Shown: positions 28,883 through 37,416 of the stretch, piece after piece | How positions within the stretch are numbered: position 1 is the first letter of the stretch | Layout: every line of letters begins with the position of its first letter | Assembly: GCF_000374625.1 (NCBI RefSeq) | Contig: NZ_KB894765.1 | Span: forward strand, 459,447-523,446 | Source: Allobrachymonas chironomi DSM 19884 | GTDB taxonomy: Bacteria > Pseudomonadota > Gammaproteobacteria > Burkholderiales > Burkholderiaceae_C | DNA: 64,000 nucleotides | Reading direction: 5' to 3' | Notes under the pieces: generated by a model | What the model was told of the DNA's origin: nothing | The model's input: the letters and a program-made list of their open reading frames with translations, nothing else | The model's database searches: none | Made by a program: the position numbers and the translations under genes

Positions 28883-29554
28883 TCAGCGCAACCAGTCGCT
28901 GATCTGCGACAGGCGGGTCACCACCGCAAAAGCCCCGGCCTGGCGCAGCGCCTCGGCTGTCACCACCGGATTGTCCGGACTGGCATAGCCTACCACCTGC
29001 GCTCCAGCCGCCGCCCCCGACTGCACGCCCGTGATGCTGTCCTCGATCACCAGGCAATCCCCCGCCGGCACCTGCAGCTGTTGCATGGCCGCCAGATAGA
29101 TATCGGGATGCGGCTTGCTGCGGGCAAATTCATGGCCGCTGAAGATGCACTCCTGCCGAAACCAGCCGGTCAGTCCGGTCAGCGCCAGTTGCAGCGTAAT
29201 CTTGTCACGATCCGCACCGGAGACACAGGCGATCTGCCCCTGCGTGTGGGTGTGCGCCAGCTGCACCAGCTCGGGCGCACCGGCCACCGGCTGCAAATGC
29301 GCGCGCAGGGCCACATCGCGCGCAGCCCAAAAGCCATGCAACCATTCGATGGTGAAAGGCTGGCCGGTTTCGCGCTCGATGCGCGCCGCTTCGTCACGCG
29401 TGGCCTTGCCGACGAAGATCTGCATGCACTCCTGCAGCGTCAGCTTCCAGCCGCGCTGCTCCAGCAGATCCCGCAATACGCCCATGGTCAGCGGCTCGCT
29501 GTCCACCAGCACGCCGTCGCAATCAAACAGTACGGCGGCAAAACGCTGCGTCAC
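28883..29554 (-). CDS. HAD-family phosphatase (beta-phosphoglucomutase-like)
   Basis: 223 aa from the GTG at 29554, which overlaps the ychJ stop (GTGA); the longer upstream frame duplicates ychJ in another frame and is rejected. Motif I is FDCDGVLVDSE, motif II is CVSGADR, and motif III/IV are KPHPDIYLAAMQQL and CLVIEDSITGVQSGAAAG. The family dephosphorylates small sugar phosphates; the substrate is unknown. It is translationally coupled to ychJ. Confidence 0.88.
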   Translation of the reverse strand: MTQRFAAVLFDCDGVLVDSEPLTMGVLRDLLEQRGWKLTLQECMQIFVGKATRDEAARIERETGQPFTIEWLHGFWAARDVALRAHLQPVAGAPELVQLAHTHTQGQIACVSGADRDKITLQLALTGLTGWFRQECIFSGHEFARSKPHPDIYLAAMQQLQVPAGDCLVIEDSITGVQSGAAAGAQVVGYASPDNPVVTAEALRQAGAFAVVTRLSQISDWLR

Positions 29555-29988
29555 AGCTGCTCTCCGTCCACATAGATCCAGCGCGACATCTCGCCGTCTT
29601 CCAGCCGCACAAAGCGGCTGCGTTCGTGCATGCGCTCGGCACGGCCGTTGACGCGCCAGCGCGCGACAAACTCGACTTCGGCATGGCCGGGATCGATCAG
29701 CTGGTGGTCTTTCACCTCCAGCCCCAGCCACTGCACGCCCTGCTCAGGCTCCAGCATGTCGGGGCGCTTGTCCGGCTGCCAGGTTGCCAGCAGATAGGCG
29801 TTGCGGCCCAGCACAAAGGCGGTATAGCGCGATCGCATCAGGCTTTCGGCATCAGGAGCCGGCAGGTCCATGAAGTTCTCGATATAGCGGCCACAGCAGT
29901 CGGCGCCGGTCAGGGCTTGCTGCTTGGGAGACAGGCGACCGCAGGGGCATGGCGCCTGCAGCCAGTCGGTATTCTTGCGTTTGCTCAC
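29551..29988 (-). CDS. ychJ: YchJ/UPF0225 family SEC-C motif protein
   Basis: 145 aa. The N-terminal cysteine cluster PCPCG...DCCGRYI is the SEC-C-like zinc site of UPF0225 proteins. The rest is an NTF2-like domain (ESLMRSRYTAFVLGRNAYLLATW, HAEVEFVARWRVNG). The function is unknown. It is coupled to the HAD gene by a GTGA overlap. Confidence 0.9.
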   Translation of the reverse strand: MSKRKNTDWLQAPCPCGRLSPKQQALTGADCCGRYIENFMDLPAPDAESLMRSRYTAFVLGRNAYLLATWQPDKRPDMLEPEQGVQWLGLEVKDHQLIDPGHAEVEFVARWRVNGRAERMHERSRFVRLEDGEMSRWIYVDGEQL

Positions 29989-30142
29989 GGGTCAATCACT
30001 CGGTCATCAGATAGGGGGAATGGCCCCTATTCTGCCAGCCGGGCAGTTGCATTTTCACGCTACTGCTTACACCTTGCCGCTTGAAGCGCCGCAGAATATC
30101 AGCATCTGCAGATCATTACCACAGCAGTGAGAGGATTGCCTC

Positions 30143-30775
30143 ATGGATCAGAACCAACACCCCGATTCCCCCGTGCCGCACAACCCGCAGGACGATGTCC
30201 AGTCCCTGCGTGACCGGGTGCGCCAGCTGGAAGAGGAACTGGCCCGCAACAAGGCCCAGGCCCAGACCGATGCCCGTCCGCAGTCAGCCGTGCCTCCGCA
30301 ACAGACGCAACGCGAACAGCACGCCTTTGTACGCGACATGGTGACACGCATGAACGAGGTGGATCGCACCGCCCTGCACGACTGGGCCGTGCGCCTGCTG
30401 CAGTTGCGTCAGTCCGGCGACACCATGCTGAACAAGGCCAGCCAGGCGCTGAGCGCCACCATCGGCAACAAGGCCGCCCTGCCCAGCATCAAGCTGCTGG
30501 CGCGCGAGGCCAAGGGCCGCGCCTGGGACCAACAGGGCACCGGTGGCCGCGTGGCCGTAGGTGCCGGCCTGCTCGTCGCCGTGATGATGGGGCCAGGTGT
30601 CCTGCTGGCAGGTACGGCAGGTGTGGCGGCCGGTTTCCCGCTGTGGCTGGTGTTCGGCAGTGGCGATGCCCTGCTGCACGCCGTGGTCGAGGCCACCAGT
30701 GGCCCGGACAACTCCAGCACGCCGGTGCATGTGCCGGTGACGGTGGTGGACTCGCAGGAGCAACCGCCGGTGTGA
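30143..30775 (+). CDS. hypothetical membrane-associated protein with N-terminal coiled coil
   Basis: 210 aa. Residues 18-40 form a short coiled coil (DDVQSLRDRVRQLEEELARNKAQ), then a Gln/Pro-rich linker, a helical domain (FVRDMVTRMNEVDRTALHDWA), and a Gly/Ala-rich hydrophobic stretch of two possible membrane helices (VAVGAGLLVAVMMGPGVLLAG, AAGFPLWLVFG) near residues 135-180. GAGAGGA precedes the ATG. I do not recognise a family and no neighbour suggests a role. A hairpin follows the stop. Confidence 0.7.
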   Translation: MDQNQHPDSPVPHNPQDDVQSLRDRVRQLEEELARNKAQAQTDARPQSAVPPQQTQREQHAFVRDMVTRMNEVDRTALHDWAVRLLQLRQSGDTMLNKASQALSATIGNKAALPSIKLLAREAKGRAWDQQGTGGRVAVGAGLLVAVMMGPGVLLAGTAGVAAGFPLWLVFGSGDALLHAVVEATSGPDNSSTPVHVPVTVVDSQEQPPV

Positions 30776-30799
30776 TGACTGGCTGACAGGCCTTGAATG

Positions 30800-30825
30800 A
30801 CAATGCCCGCTGATGCGGGCATTGT
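30800..30825. terminator. hairpin between convergent genes
   Basis: A perfect 11-bp stem (ACAATGCCCGC / GCGGGCATTGT) with a TGAT loop; it can serve the 210-aa hypothetical gene and the convergent HNH gene. Confidence 0.75.
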
Positions 30826-30837
30826 TGCGACTCGTGC

Positions 30838-31641
30838 TTACTCAGCAATCAACATCTGCTCACGATGCCGACGAATAAATGCCAGCTCTGGCTGAAAACG
30901 CTCGGGCAGTTCTATCTGCTTGTCTTCTATCGGCCAAAATGTTTGCCGCAGAAACACGTCAGAAGTCTGACGCATCTGTTCAGACAGAAGGACCCTGCAA
31001 TCGTCCGACAATGCAAACAGATACTGATCGAACGCCCGATCATGTAATGCGGATAAGCACAAACCGTTTCCAGGATGCAAACGAATTTTGGCATCCTCGC
31101 GCCAGGGCACGATATGACTAGCAACCAAAAGTCGGGCATCAGAGATTCCTGTGATACAGCAGCGGTTGCGATATCCACTGAGCACTGCTTGGCGAAAGAA
31201 GGACTGTTTACGCCGTTGTGCCACCAGGGCTAAACGCACTTCACCCGTAAAATCCTCACCCGCAGCGATATCCGCCGCCTCCTCTGGCACCTGAAGCCCT
31301 TGAGCGTCTCGCAGGGCAGCAAGATACGCTTCACATTGCCCTGCCAACAAATCCCAATTGCTGTGGAAGTCATCCCAGACTTTCTGCACCAGTTTGCCGG
31401 CATTGCCCAAGCCCGATACGCCTCGTGCCGCCATGGCAGGATCCAAGCTCGCAAAGTTGCAGCATTTCATGGCCAATGCGCTAGGCGTACGACCAATCCA
31501 TGCCGCCAACTCCACTACCTTGGGGTTGTGCTGATGCAACTGGCCAAACGGCGTCTGACAATAGAAATAAAACGCTAGCTGTGTTTGCGCCTCAGTCCAA
31601 TTGCCGCTATGAGGAAAGTCCATGGAGATAGAGTCGCCCAT
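30838..31641 (-). CDS. HNH endonuclease, putative restriction-like nuclease
   Basis: 267 aa. The C-terminal HNH domain spans about residues 160-210: CCITG, SHIVPW (H176), HPGNGLCLSALHDRAFD (N192, H200). The N-terminal 110 residues (AWIGRTPSALAMKCCNFASLDP) look like the DNA- or modification-recognition part of stand-alone HNH restriction-like proteins. No methyltransferase is adjacent, so it may target modified DNA or be an orphan defence gene. Its base composition is visibly lower in GC than its neighbours, suggesting acquisition. It lies alone between a hypothetical gene and an acyl-CoA dehydrogenase. Confidence 0.85.
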   Translation of the reverse strand: MGDSISMDFPHSGNWTEAQTQLAFYFYCQTPFGQLHQHNPKVVELAAWIGRTPSALAMKCCNFASLDPAMAARGVSGLGNAGKLVQKVWDDFHSNWDLLAGQCEAYLAALRDAQGLQVPEEAADIAAGEDFTGEVRLALVAQRRKQSFFRQAVLSGYRNRCCITGISDARLLVASHIVPWREDAKIRLHPGNGLCLSALHDRAFDQYLFALSDDCRVLLSEQMRQTSDVFLRQTFWPIEDKQIELPERFQPELAFIRRHREQMLIAE

Positions 31642-31705
31642 TTTTCTCTGCTCCGATTAAAAGAGCGGCCACTCGCCGCCCTCATCCGATCAGCAAATCA
31701 GCCGC

Positions 31706-32833
31706 TTACAACGCCCGAGTAATAATGATCTTCTGCACGTCGCTAGTCCCCTCATAGATCTGGCACACGCGCACGTCGCGGTAGATGCGCTCCACCGGAA
31801 AATCTGCCGTCACGCCATAGCCGCCCAAGGTCTGGATCGCCACGGAACAGACCTTTTCGGCGGTTTCGCTGGCAAACAGCTTGGCCATGGCGGCTTCCTT
31901 CAGGCAGGGTCTGCCGGCATCGCGCAGGCTGGCCGCATGCCAGATCAGCTGACGCGCCGCTTCCAGTTGCGTGGCACACTCGGCCAGGCGGAAAGCCACG
32001 GCCTGGTGGTTGATGATGGCGGTACCGAAAGCCTCGCGCTCCTTGGCGTACTGCACGGCAAAATCCAGCGCGCTGCGTGCCATGCCCACGCTCTGCGAAG
32101 CGATGCCGATACGGCCGCCTTCCAGCGCGCTCAGGGCAATCTTGTAACCCTCACCCTCCTCGCCGATCAGGTTCTCGGCCGGAATGCGGCAGTTGTCGAA
32201 CAGGATCTGCGCGGTATCGCTGCTGTGCTGACCCAGCTTGTGCTCCAGACTGGCCACTTTCCAGCCCGGGTTGTCGGTACCCACCATGAAGGCGCTCAGA
32301 CCTTTCTTGCCGGCAGCCTTGTCGGTCACGGCAATCACCACCGCGGCCTGACCATACTTGCCGCTGGTGATGAACTGCTTGGTGCCGTTGATCACGTACT
32401 CGTTGCCTTCCTTCACCGCCGTGGTGCGGATGGCAGAAGCGTCGGAGCCGACATGCGGCTCGGTCAGGCAGAACGCGCCAAGAATATCGCCACGCGCCGC
32501 CGGCACCAGCCACTGCTGCTTCTGCTGCTCATTGCCGTACTTCATCAGGATCGCGTTGTACGGGCAATTGGTCACGCTGATGGCCGTGCTGGTGCCGCCG
32601 TCACCAGCTGCAATCTCTTCCAGCACCAGTGCCAGCGTCACGTAATCCAGACCGGCACCGCCGTATTCTTCCGGCACGCAAATGCCATAGGCACCCAACT
32701 CGGCCAGGCCCTTGTGCGCCTCCCTGGGAAAAGTGTGTTCCCGATCCCACTGGGCAGCATGGGGCCACAGTTGTTCTTGTGCAAAAGCGCGAACGGCATC
32801 GCGCACCATTTCCTGATCCTGGGTCAGCAGCAT
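31706..32833 (-). CDS. acyl-CoA dehydrogenase (short/branched-chain type)
   Basis: 375 aa FAD enzyme introducing the 2,3 double bond in acyl-CoAs. AAGGAG lies upstream of the ATG at 32833. FAD-binding blocks are CLTEPHVGSDASAI and NGTKQFITSGKYG; the catalytic base is the Glu of YEGTSDVQ (about E361), the position used by short- and medium-chain enzymes and different from LiuA. It is paired with the SDR upstream (51-nt gap). Butyryl- or 2-methylbutyryl-CoA are plausible substrates. Confidence 0.93.
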   Translation of the reverse strand: MLLTQDQEMVRDAVRAFAQEQLWPHAAQWDREHTFPREAHKGLAELGAYGICVPEEYGGAGLDYVTLALVLEEIAAGDGGTSTAISVTNCPYNAILMKYGNEQQKQQWLVPAARGDILGAFCLTEPHVGSDASAIRTTAVKEGNEYVINGTKQFITSGKYGQAAVVIAVTDKAAGKKGLSAFMVGTDNPGWKVASLEHKLGQHSSDTAQILFDNCRIPAENLIGEEGEGYKIALSALEGGRIGIASQSVGMARSALDFAVQYAKEREAFGTAIINHQAVAFRLAECATQLEAARQLIWHAASLRDAGRPCLKEAAMAKLFASETAEKVCSVAIQTLGGYGVTADFPVERIYRDVRVCQIYEGTSDVQKIIITRAL

Positions 32834-32884
32834 GGCTTACTCCTTGTCTGTTCTTGAAAATCGCCGCATGTCGGCTGGCGCAAG

Positions 32885-33559
32885 CTACCAGTCCAGCGGC
32901 TCGCCATCGTATTGGAGGAAGCTGCCATTGGCCGGTCCACTCGCCAGCAGCTGGCGCATGCCGCGCACGCTGTCTTCGACCCTCACCGGCGCCTCGGCAC
33001 CGCCCATGTCGGTCTGCGCCCAGCCCGGATGCAGCAGCACCATGGTGGCACGCGGGTAATCAAAGCGGGCCGATGCCACGGCCATGTTGAGTGCCGACTT
33101 GCTGACGCGATACAGCCAGCTGCCGCTGCTGTCAGCAGCGGCAATGCTGCCACGGATGCTGGAGACAAAGGCGAAAATCCCGCCCTGTCCGCCACACCCC
33201 TCTTCCACCAGCGGAGCCACCTGCGGAATCACCTGCATCGCTCCAAGCACATTGGCGTGCATCACCTGGTCAAAATCCTGTTGCGTAGGCGGGCTCAGGG
33301 CATCGCCACGCGCAGGCACGCCAGCCACGTGAACCGCCAGATCCAGCGCCACACCATCGAGCTGCCAGCTCAGGCCGCTGACACTGGCCGGATCGGCTAC
33401 ATCCACGCGCAGGGCCCGGCTCACACCCAGCTCTGTCAGCCGGGCCAGCCCGGCGTCATCGCGCGCGGTGGCAATCACCTGATCGCCATTCGCCACATAT
33501 TGACGCGCCATCTCGTAACCAAGACCACGCGAAGCGCCTATCAGCAGCACCTGAGCCAT
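32885..33559 (-). CDS. short-chain dehydrogenase/reductase
   Basis: 224 aa Rossmann protein with GASRGLGYEMARQY (NAD(P) binding), HVAG in place of the usual NAG, and the catalytic YRVSKSALN (YxxxK). AAGGGAG precedes the ATG. This small type resembles bacterial C-factor-like SDRs of unknown substrate. It lies between the thiolase (hairpin at 33576) and an acyl-CoA dehydrogenase. Confidence 0.85.
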   Translation of the reverse strand: MAQVLLIGASRGLGYEMARQYVANGDQVIATARDDAGLARLTELGVSRALRVDVADPASVSGLSWQLDGVALDLAVHVAGVPARGDALSPPTQQDFDQVMHANVLGAMQVIPQVAPLVEEGCGGQGGIFAFVSSIRGSIAAADSSGSWLYRVSKSALNMAVASARFDYPRATMVLLHPGWAQTDMGGAEAPVRVEDSVRGMRQLLASGPANGSFLQYDGEPLDW

Positions 33560-33575
33560 GCCATCTCCCTTATGG

Positions 33576-33608
33576 AACAGGGCGCTGCCAGACGGCAGCC
33601 GCCCTGTT
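33576..33608 (-). terminator. hairpin after the thiolase gene
   Basis: AACAGGGC / GCCCTGTT with an inner GCTGCC / GGCAGC stem, immediately downstream of the thiolase stop; no T-tract is present, so it is a weak or Rho-assisted terminator. Confidence 0.55.
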
Positions 33609-33616
33609 GTCTGGTC

Positions 33617-34798
33617 TTACACCAGTTCGATACACATGGAAGTGCCTTCGCCACCGCCGATACACAGCGTGGCCAGGCCCTTCTTCAGACCGCGCGCCTT
33701 CAGCGCGTGAATCAGCGTGACCACGATACGGGCACCGGAAGCGCCGATCGGGTGGCCCAGTGCACAGGCACCGCCGTTCACGTTGACCTTGTCATGCGGC
33801 ACGTTCAGCTCGGCCATCAGCGCCATCGGCACCACGGCAAAGGCTTCGTTCACTTCCCACAGGTCCACGTCCTCGACCTTCCAGCCGGCCTTGTCCAGCG
33901 CCTTTTTGGTGGAACCGACCGGAGCGGTGGTGAACCAGTTGGGCTCCTGCGCGAAGGCGGCATGGCTGACGATGCGCGCCAGCGGCGTGCAACCCAGCTC
34001 TTTGGCCTTGGATTCGGTCATCAGCACCACGGCAGCAGCGCCGTCGTTGATGCTGGAAGAAGCGGCGGCGGTAATCGTGCCGTCCTTCTTGAAGGCGGGG
34101 CGCAGCGTCGGGATCTTGTCGATCTTGATTTTGCCCGGGCCTTCGTCGGTATCGATCACGCGCTCACCCTTGCGGTCAGCCACGGTCACCGGCACGATTT
34201 CGTCCTTGAAGGAACCGGCGGCGATGGCATCCTGAGCGCGCTGCACGCTGGCCATGGCGAAGGCATCCTGCTGCTCACGCGTGAAGTTGTACTTCTCGGC
34301 ACACTCTTCACCAAAGGTGCCCATGCTGCGGCCTTCCTCGTAGGCATCTTCCAGGCCGTCCAGCATCATGTGGTCATACACCTTGTCGTGACCGATGCGG
34401 TAGCCGCCACGTGCCTTCTTCAGCAGATAGGGAGCGTTGGTCATGCTTTCCATGCCACCGGCCACCAGGATATCGGCGCTGCCGGCCTTGATGGTATCGG
34501 CTGCCATCATGATGGTCTGCATGGCAGAACCACAGACCTTGTGCACCGTCACGGCTGCGGCAGACTTGGGCAATCCGGCCTTCAGCGTGGCCTGGCGCGC
34601 CGGAGCCTGACCCTGGCCGGCCATCAGCACGTTGCCAAAGTAGACCTGCTCGACCTGCTCGGGCTTCAGGCCAGCCTGCTCGACGGCCGCCTTGATCGCC
34701 ACGGCACCCAGATCGCTGGCAGACAGATTGGCAAAGTCGCTCTGGAACGAGCCCATGGGGGTACGCTTGGCAGCGACGATAACGATGGATTCAGCCAT
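33617..34798 (-). CDS. acetyl-CoA C-acetyltransferase (thiolase)
   Basis: 393 aa, standard thiolase length. Condenses or cleaves acetoacetyl-CoA with acetyl-CoA. The nucleophile is Cys89 in VHKVCGSAM; His and Cys of the second half are in GHPIGASGAR and CIGGGEGTS. It starts 5 nt after the aceK stop, so the two are co-transcribed and probably coupled. Acetoacetate from HMG-CoA lyase, once activated, would be cleaved here to two acetyl-CoA, linking leucine catabolism to the glyoxylate branch controlled by AceK. Confidence 0.95.
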   Translation of the reverse strand: MAESIVIVAAKRTPMGSFQSDFANLSASDLGAVAIKAAVEQAGLKPEQVEQVYFGNVLMAGQGQAPARQATLKAGLPKSAAAVTVHKVCGSAMQTIMMAADTIKAGSADILVAGGMESMTNAPYLLKKARGGYRIGHDKVYDHMMLDGLEDAYEEGRSMGTFGEECAEKYNFTREQQDAFAMASVQRAQDAIAAGSFKDEIVPVTVADRKGERVIDTDEGPGKIKIDKIPTLRPAFKKDGTITAAASSSINDGAAAVVLMTESKAKELGCTPLARIVSHAAFAQEPNWFTTAPVGSTKKALDKAGWKVEDVDLWEVNEAFAVVPMALMAELNVPHDKVNVNGGACALGHPIGASGARIVVTLIHALKARGLKKGLATLCIGGGEGTSMCIELV

Positions 34799-34803
34799 GT
34801 GGA

Positions 34804-36624
34804 TTACTCCTGTAATGTCGGCAGGTCCTGCTGGCGGGAAAACCGCCGATCCTGCTCATAGGGAAATACATCCAGCACTTCACCACGCTGGATGCGCTCT
34901 TTGTGCGCCTGCCAGAACTGGGAGTCCAGCAGGTCGCCGTGGTATTTCATGAAGACTTCGCGCACGGCATCGTTGCCAAGCAGAAAGGGACCGAAGGTCT
35001 CGGGGAACACATCCTTGGGGCCGACGTGGTACCAGATCTCGCCCGACATCTCGTCTTCCTCATTGCGCGGGGCCGGTACCTTGCGGAAATTGCAGTCCGT
35101 GATGTATTCGATTTCATCGTAGTCGTAAAACACGACTTTTCCGTGACGCGTAACACCAAAGTTCTTCCACAACATGTCGCCGGGGAAGATGTTGGCCGCC
35201 ACCAGATCCTTGATGGCATTGCCGTATTCGATCACGGCATGCTCCATCTGGTGCCGCGCCTTGGGGCTGTCCAGGCCGGAATCGAAGGATTCCTGCAGAT
35301 AGATGTTGAGCGGCACCATGCGGCGCTCGATGTAGACGTGCTTGAGGATCACTTCTTGCTGGCCGTCCCCATCGCGGTCGGAAATCTCGATCTGGCTGGG
35401 CGCGAACTTCTGGATTTCCTCGATCAGCTCGTCCTCGAAACGGTCACGCGAGAACGCCACCAGGCTGTACTCCATGGTATCGGCCATGCGGCCCACGCGA
35501 TCGTGGTCGCGCACCAGCTTGTACTTTTCCTTGATCAGCTCGCGTGAGGTGTCCTTCTGCGGCGGGTAGTAGTCCTTGATGACCTTGAACACATACGGGA
35601 AGGACGGCAGGTCGAACACCAGCATCACCATGCCCTTGATACCGGGGGCGATGCGGAACTTGTCGGTGCTGTGCAGCAGGTGGAACAGGAAGTCGCGGTA
35701 GAACAACGTCTTGCCCTGCTTGGCCAGGCCCAGCGCGTTGTAGATCTCGGCGCGCGGCAGGCGCGGCATCAGGCTGCGCAGGAAGTGCACATAGGCCGAC
35801 GGCACCTCCATGTCCACCATGAAGTAGGCCCGCGCAAAGCTGAACAGCGACTGCATGTCGTTCTCGCCAAACAGAGCGGCATCGATGAACAGCTTGTTCT
35901 GCTCGTTGAACAGGATCGGCAGCGAGAACGGCACCTCGCGGAAACTGTTGACGATCTTGCCCACCACGTAGGCACCCTTGTTGCGGAAGAACAGGTTGGA
36001 CAGGACCTGGATCTGGAAGTTGGAGCGCAGCCGCCCTTCGCCGATCTGCGCCATCATCAGGGGTTCGATGCGGGCAATATCACGCTCCAGGTCATCGAAC
36101 TGGGCGTGCAGGCCGTAGTCGTTGATCATGGTGGTGAGCGTGGCTCGCAGCTCGCCGGCGTCCTTGGGATAGTAGGCGCGGTACGAGGTGACCTTGATGT
36201 CGGGCTGGCACTCGATGTACTCGGTACTGATGGCCGGCAGCACGAACACGAAGTCGTTGTGGAAGTAGCTGCGGTGCAGGATCTTGGTGGTGACCGAGTT
36301 GAAGAAGGTCTCGGCCAGCTCGGGCTGGTGGTGGTTGACCAGCAGCCCGATGTAGATCAGCTTGGCCTGCAGCCAGACATCCATGGGCACCTGGTGGGCA
36401 TGGAACTCGCGCTCCAGTCGCAACACGCATTCGCGCACGCGCATGTCATAGAAGGCAATGCGCTCACGCTGGGCGCGCTGCTGGCCGTGCCAGTCCTGAA
36501 TCTCGAAACGCTGCTTGGCGCGCGAGGATTCGGCACGGAACAGACGGTAGTGGCGATCAAAGCCGTCGATCATGGCCTGAGCGATGTCGGCGGCTTCCGG
36601 GGCGTCAATTTTCTGCGGGATCAT
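34804..36624 (-). CDS. aceK: isocitrate dehydrogenase kinase/phosphatase
   Basis: 606 aa bifunctional enzyme that phosphorylates and inactivates isocitrate dehydrogenase, diverting isocitrate to the glyoxylate shunt when acetyl-CoA is the carbon source. The C-terminal kinase-like domain contains GIKGMVMLVFDLPSFPYVFK and later NIFPGDMLWKNFGV and VVFYDYDEIEYITDCNFR, all conserved in AceK. The gene lies with thiolase rather than with aceA/aceB, matching a catabolic acetyl-CoA context. Confidence 0.97.
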   Translation of the reverse strand: MIPQKIDAPEAADIAQAMIDGFDRHYRLFRAESSRAKQRFEIQDWHGQQRAQRERIAFYDMRVRECVLRLEREFHAHQVPMDVWLQAKLIYIGLLVNHHQPELAETFFNSVTTKILHRSYFHNDFVFVLPAISTEYIECQPDIKVTSYRAYYPKDAGELRATLTTMINDYGLHAQFDDLERDIARIEPLMMAQIGEGRLRSNFQIQVLSNLFFRNKGAYVVGKIVNSFREVPFSLPILFNEQNKLFIDAALFGENDMQSLFSFARAYFMVDMEVPSAYVHFLRSLMPRLPRAEIYNALGLAKQGKTLFYRDFLFHLLHSTDKFRIAPGIKGMVMLVFDLPSFPYVFKVIKDYYPPQKDTSRELIKEKYKLVRDHDRVGRMADTMEYSLVAFSRDRFEDELIEEIQKFAPSQIEISDRDGDGQQEVILKHVYIERRMVPLNIYLQESFDSGLDSPKARHQMEHAVIEYGNAIKDLVAANIFPGDMLWKNFGVTRHGKVVFYDYDEIEYITDCNFRKVPAPRNEEDEMSGEIWYHVGPKDVFPETFGPFLLGNDAVREVFMKYHGDLLDSQFWQAHKERIQRGEVLDVFPYEQDRRFSRQQDLPTLQE

Positions 36625-36669
36625 GCTGTCTCCGGATGTCCTGCGGTTGTTGTGGGGTTCAACCTGCCA

Positions 36670-37350
36670 TTATCCGCAGTATTTCTGTTCCCAGTGTTCG
36701 AGTGCTGCCAGATAGGCTTCTTTCATGTCGCCAGCACCGCCGGCAGACATGCGCATGTCGTGAATCAGGCCATCGCTGATGCCGTAGACCCAGCCATGCA
36801 GCGTCAGGTCCTGGCCGCGCGCCCAGGCATCGGTAACCACCGTGGTCTGCGCCACCTTGATCACCTGCTCGATGGTGTTGAGCTCGCACAGGCCATCAAG
36901 CTGACGCTCTGCAGATACGCGCTCCATGCGGCGGATATGGCGATCGTAGACATCGCGCACGTGGCGGATCCAGTTGTCCGCCAGGCCGACGCGCTGCTCG
37001 TACAGCGCCGCAGCCACGCCACCACAACCGTAGTGGCCCACCACCAGCACATGCTTGACCTTGAGCTGGTCCACCGCGTACTGCAGGGTAGACAGACAGT
37101 TCAGATCCGTCGGCACCACCACGTTGGCCACGTTGCGATGCACGAACACCTCTCCCGGATCCAGACCGGTGATCTGGTTGGCCGGCACGCGGCTGTCGGA
37201 ACAGCCAATCCACATGTATTCGGGATTCTGCTGTGCCAGCAGGCGCGAGAAAAAGCCGGGGTTCCTGACAACCTTTTGCGCGGCCCAGCGGCGGTTGCTC
37301 TCGAACAGGTTTTGCAGGGTGTCGACTGTCTTCTTTTCCGGTTCTGTCAT
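36670..37350 (-). CDS. can: beta-class carbonic anhydrase
   Basis: 226 aa. Interconverts CO2 and bicarbonate, the substrate of biotin carboxylases such as LiuBD. Zinc ligands lie in CSDSRVPA (Cys, Asp-Arg dyad) and GHYGCGG (His, Cys). It lies between liuA and aceK; a terminator after liuA separates it from the LiuR promoter, so any coordination with the carboxylase is indirect. Confidence 0.96.
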   Translation of the reverse strand: MTEPEKKTVDTLQNLFESNRRWAAQKVVRNPGFFSRLLAQQNPEYMWIGCSDSRVPANQITGLDPGEVFVHRNVANVVVPTDLNCLSTLQYAVDQLKVKHVLVVGHYGCGGVAAALYEQRVGLADNWIRHVRDVYDRHIRRMERVSAERQLDGLCELNTIEQVIKVAQTTVVTDAWARGQDLTLHGWVYGISDGLIHDMRMSAGGAGDMKEAYLAALEHWEQKYCG

Positions 37351-37372
37351 GAAGTTCCTTGAAGGTGCATGG

Positions 37373-37399
37373 AAAAAAGCCCTGTCCGGGGGACAGGGC
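37373..37399 (-). terminator. Rho-independent terminator of liuA
   Basis: On the minus strand GCCCTGTCC / GGACAGGGC forms a stem followed by TTTTTT (plus A run 37373-37378). It makes liuA a separate transcription unit from the carbonic anhydrase gene. Confidence 0.88.
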
Positions 37400-37416
37400 C
37401 TGCCACACGCCGTGTT

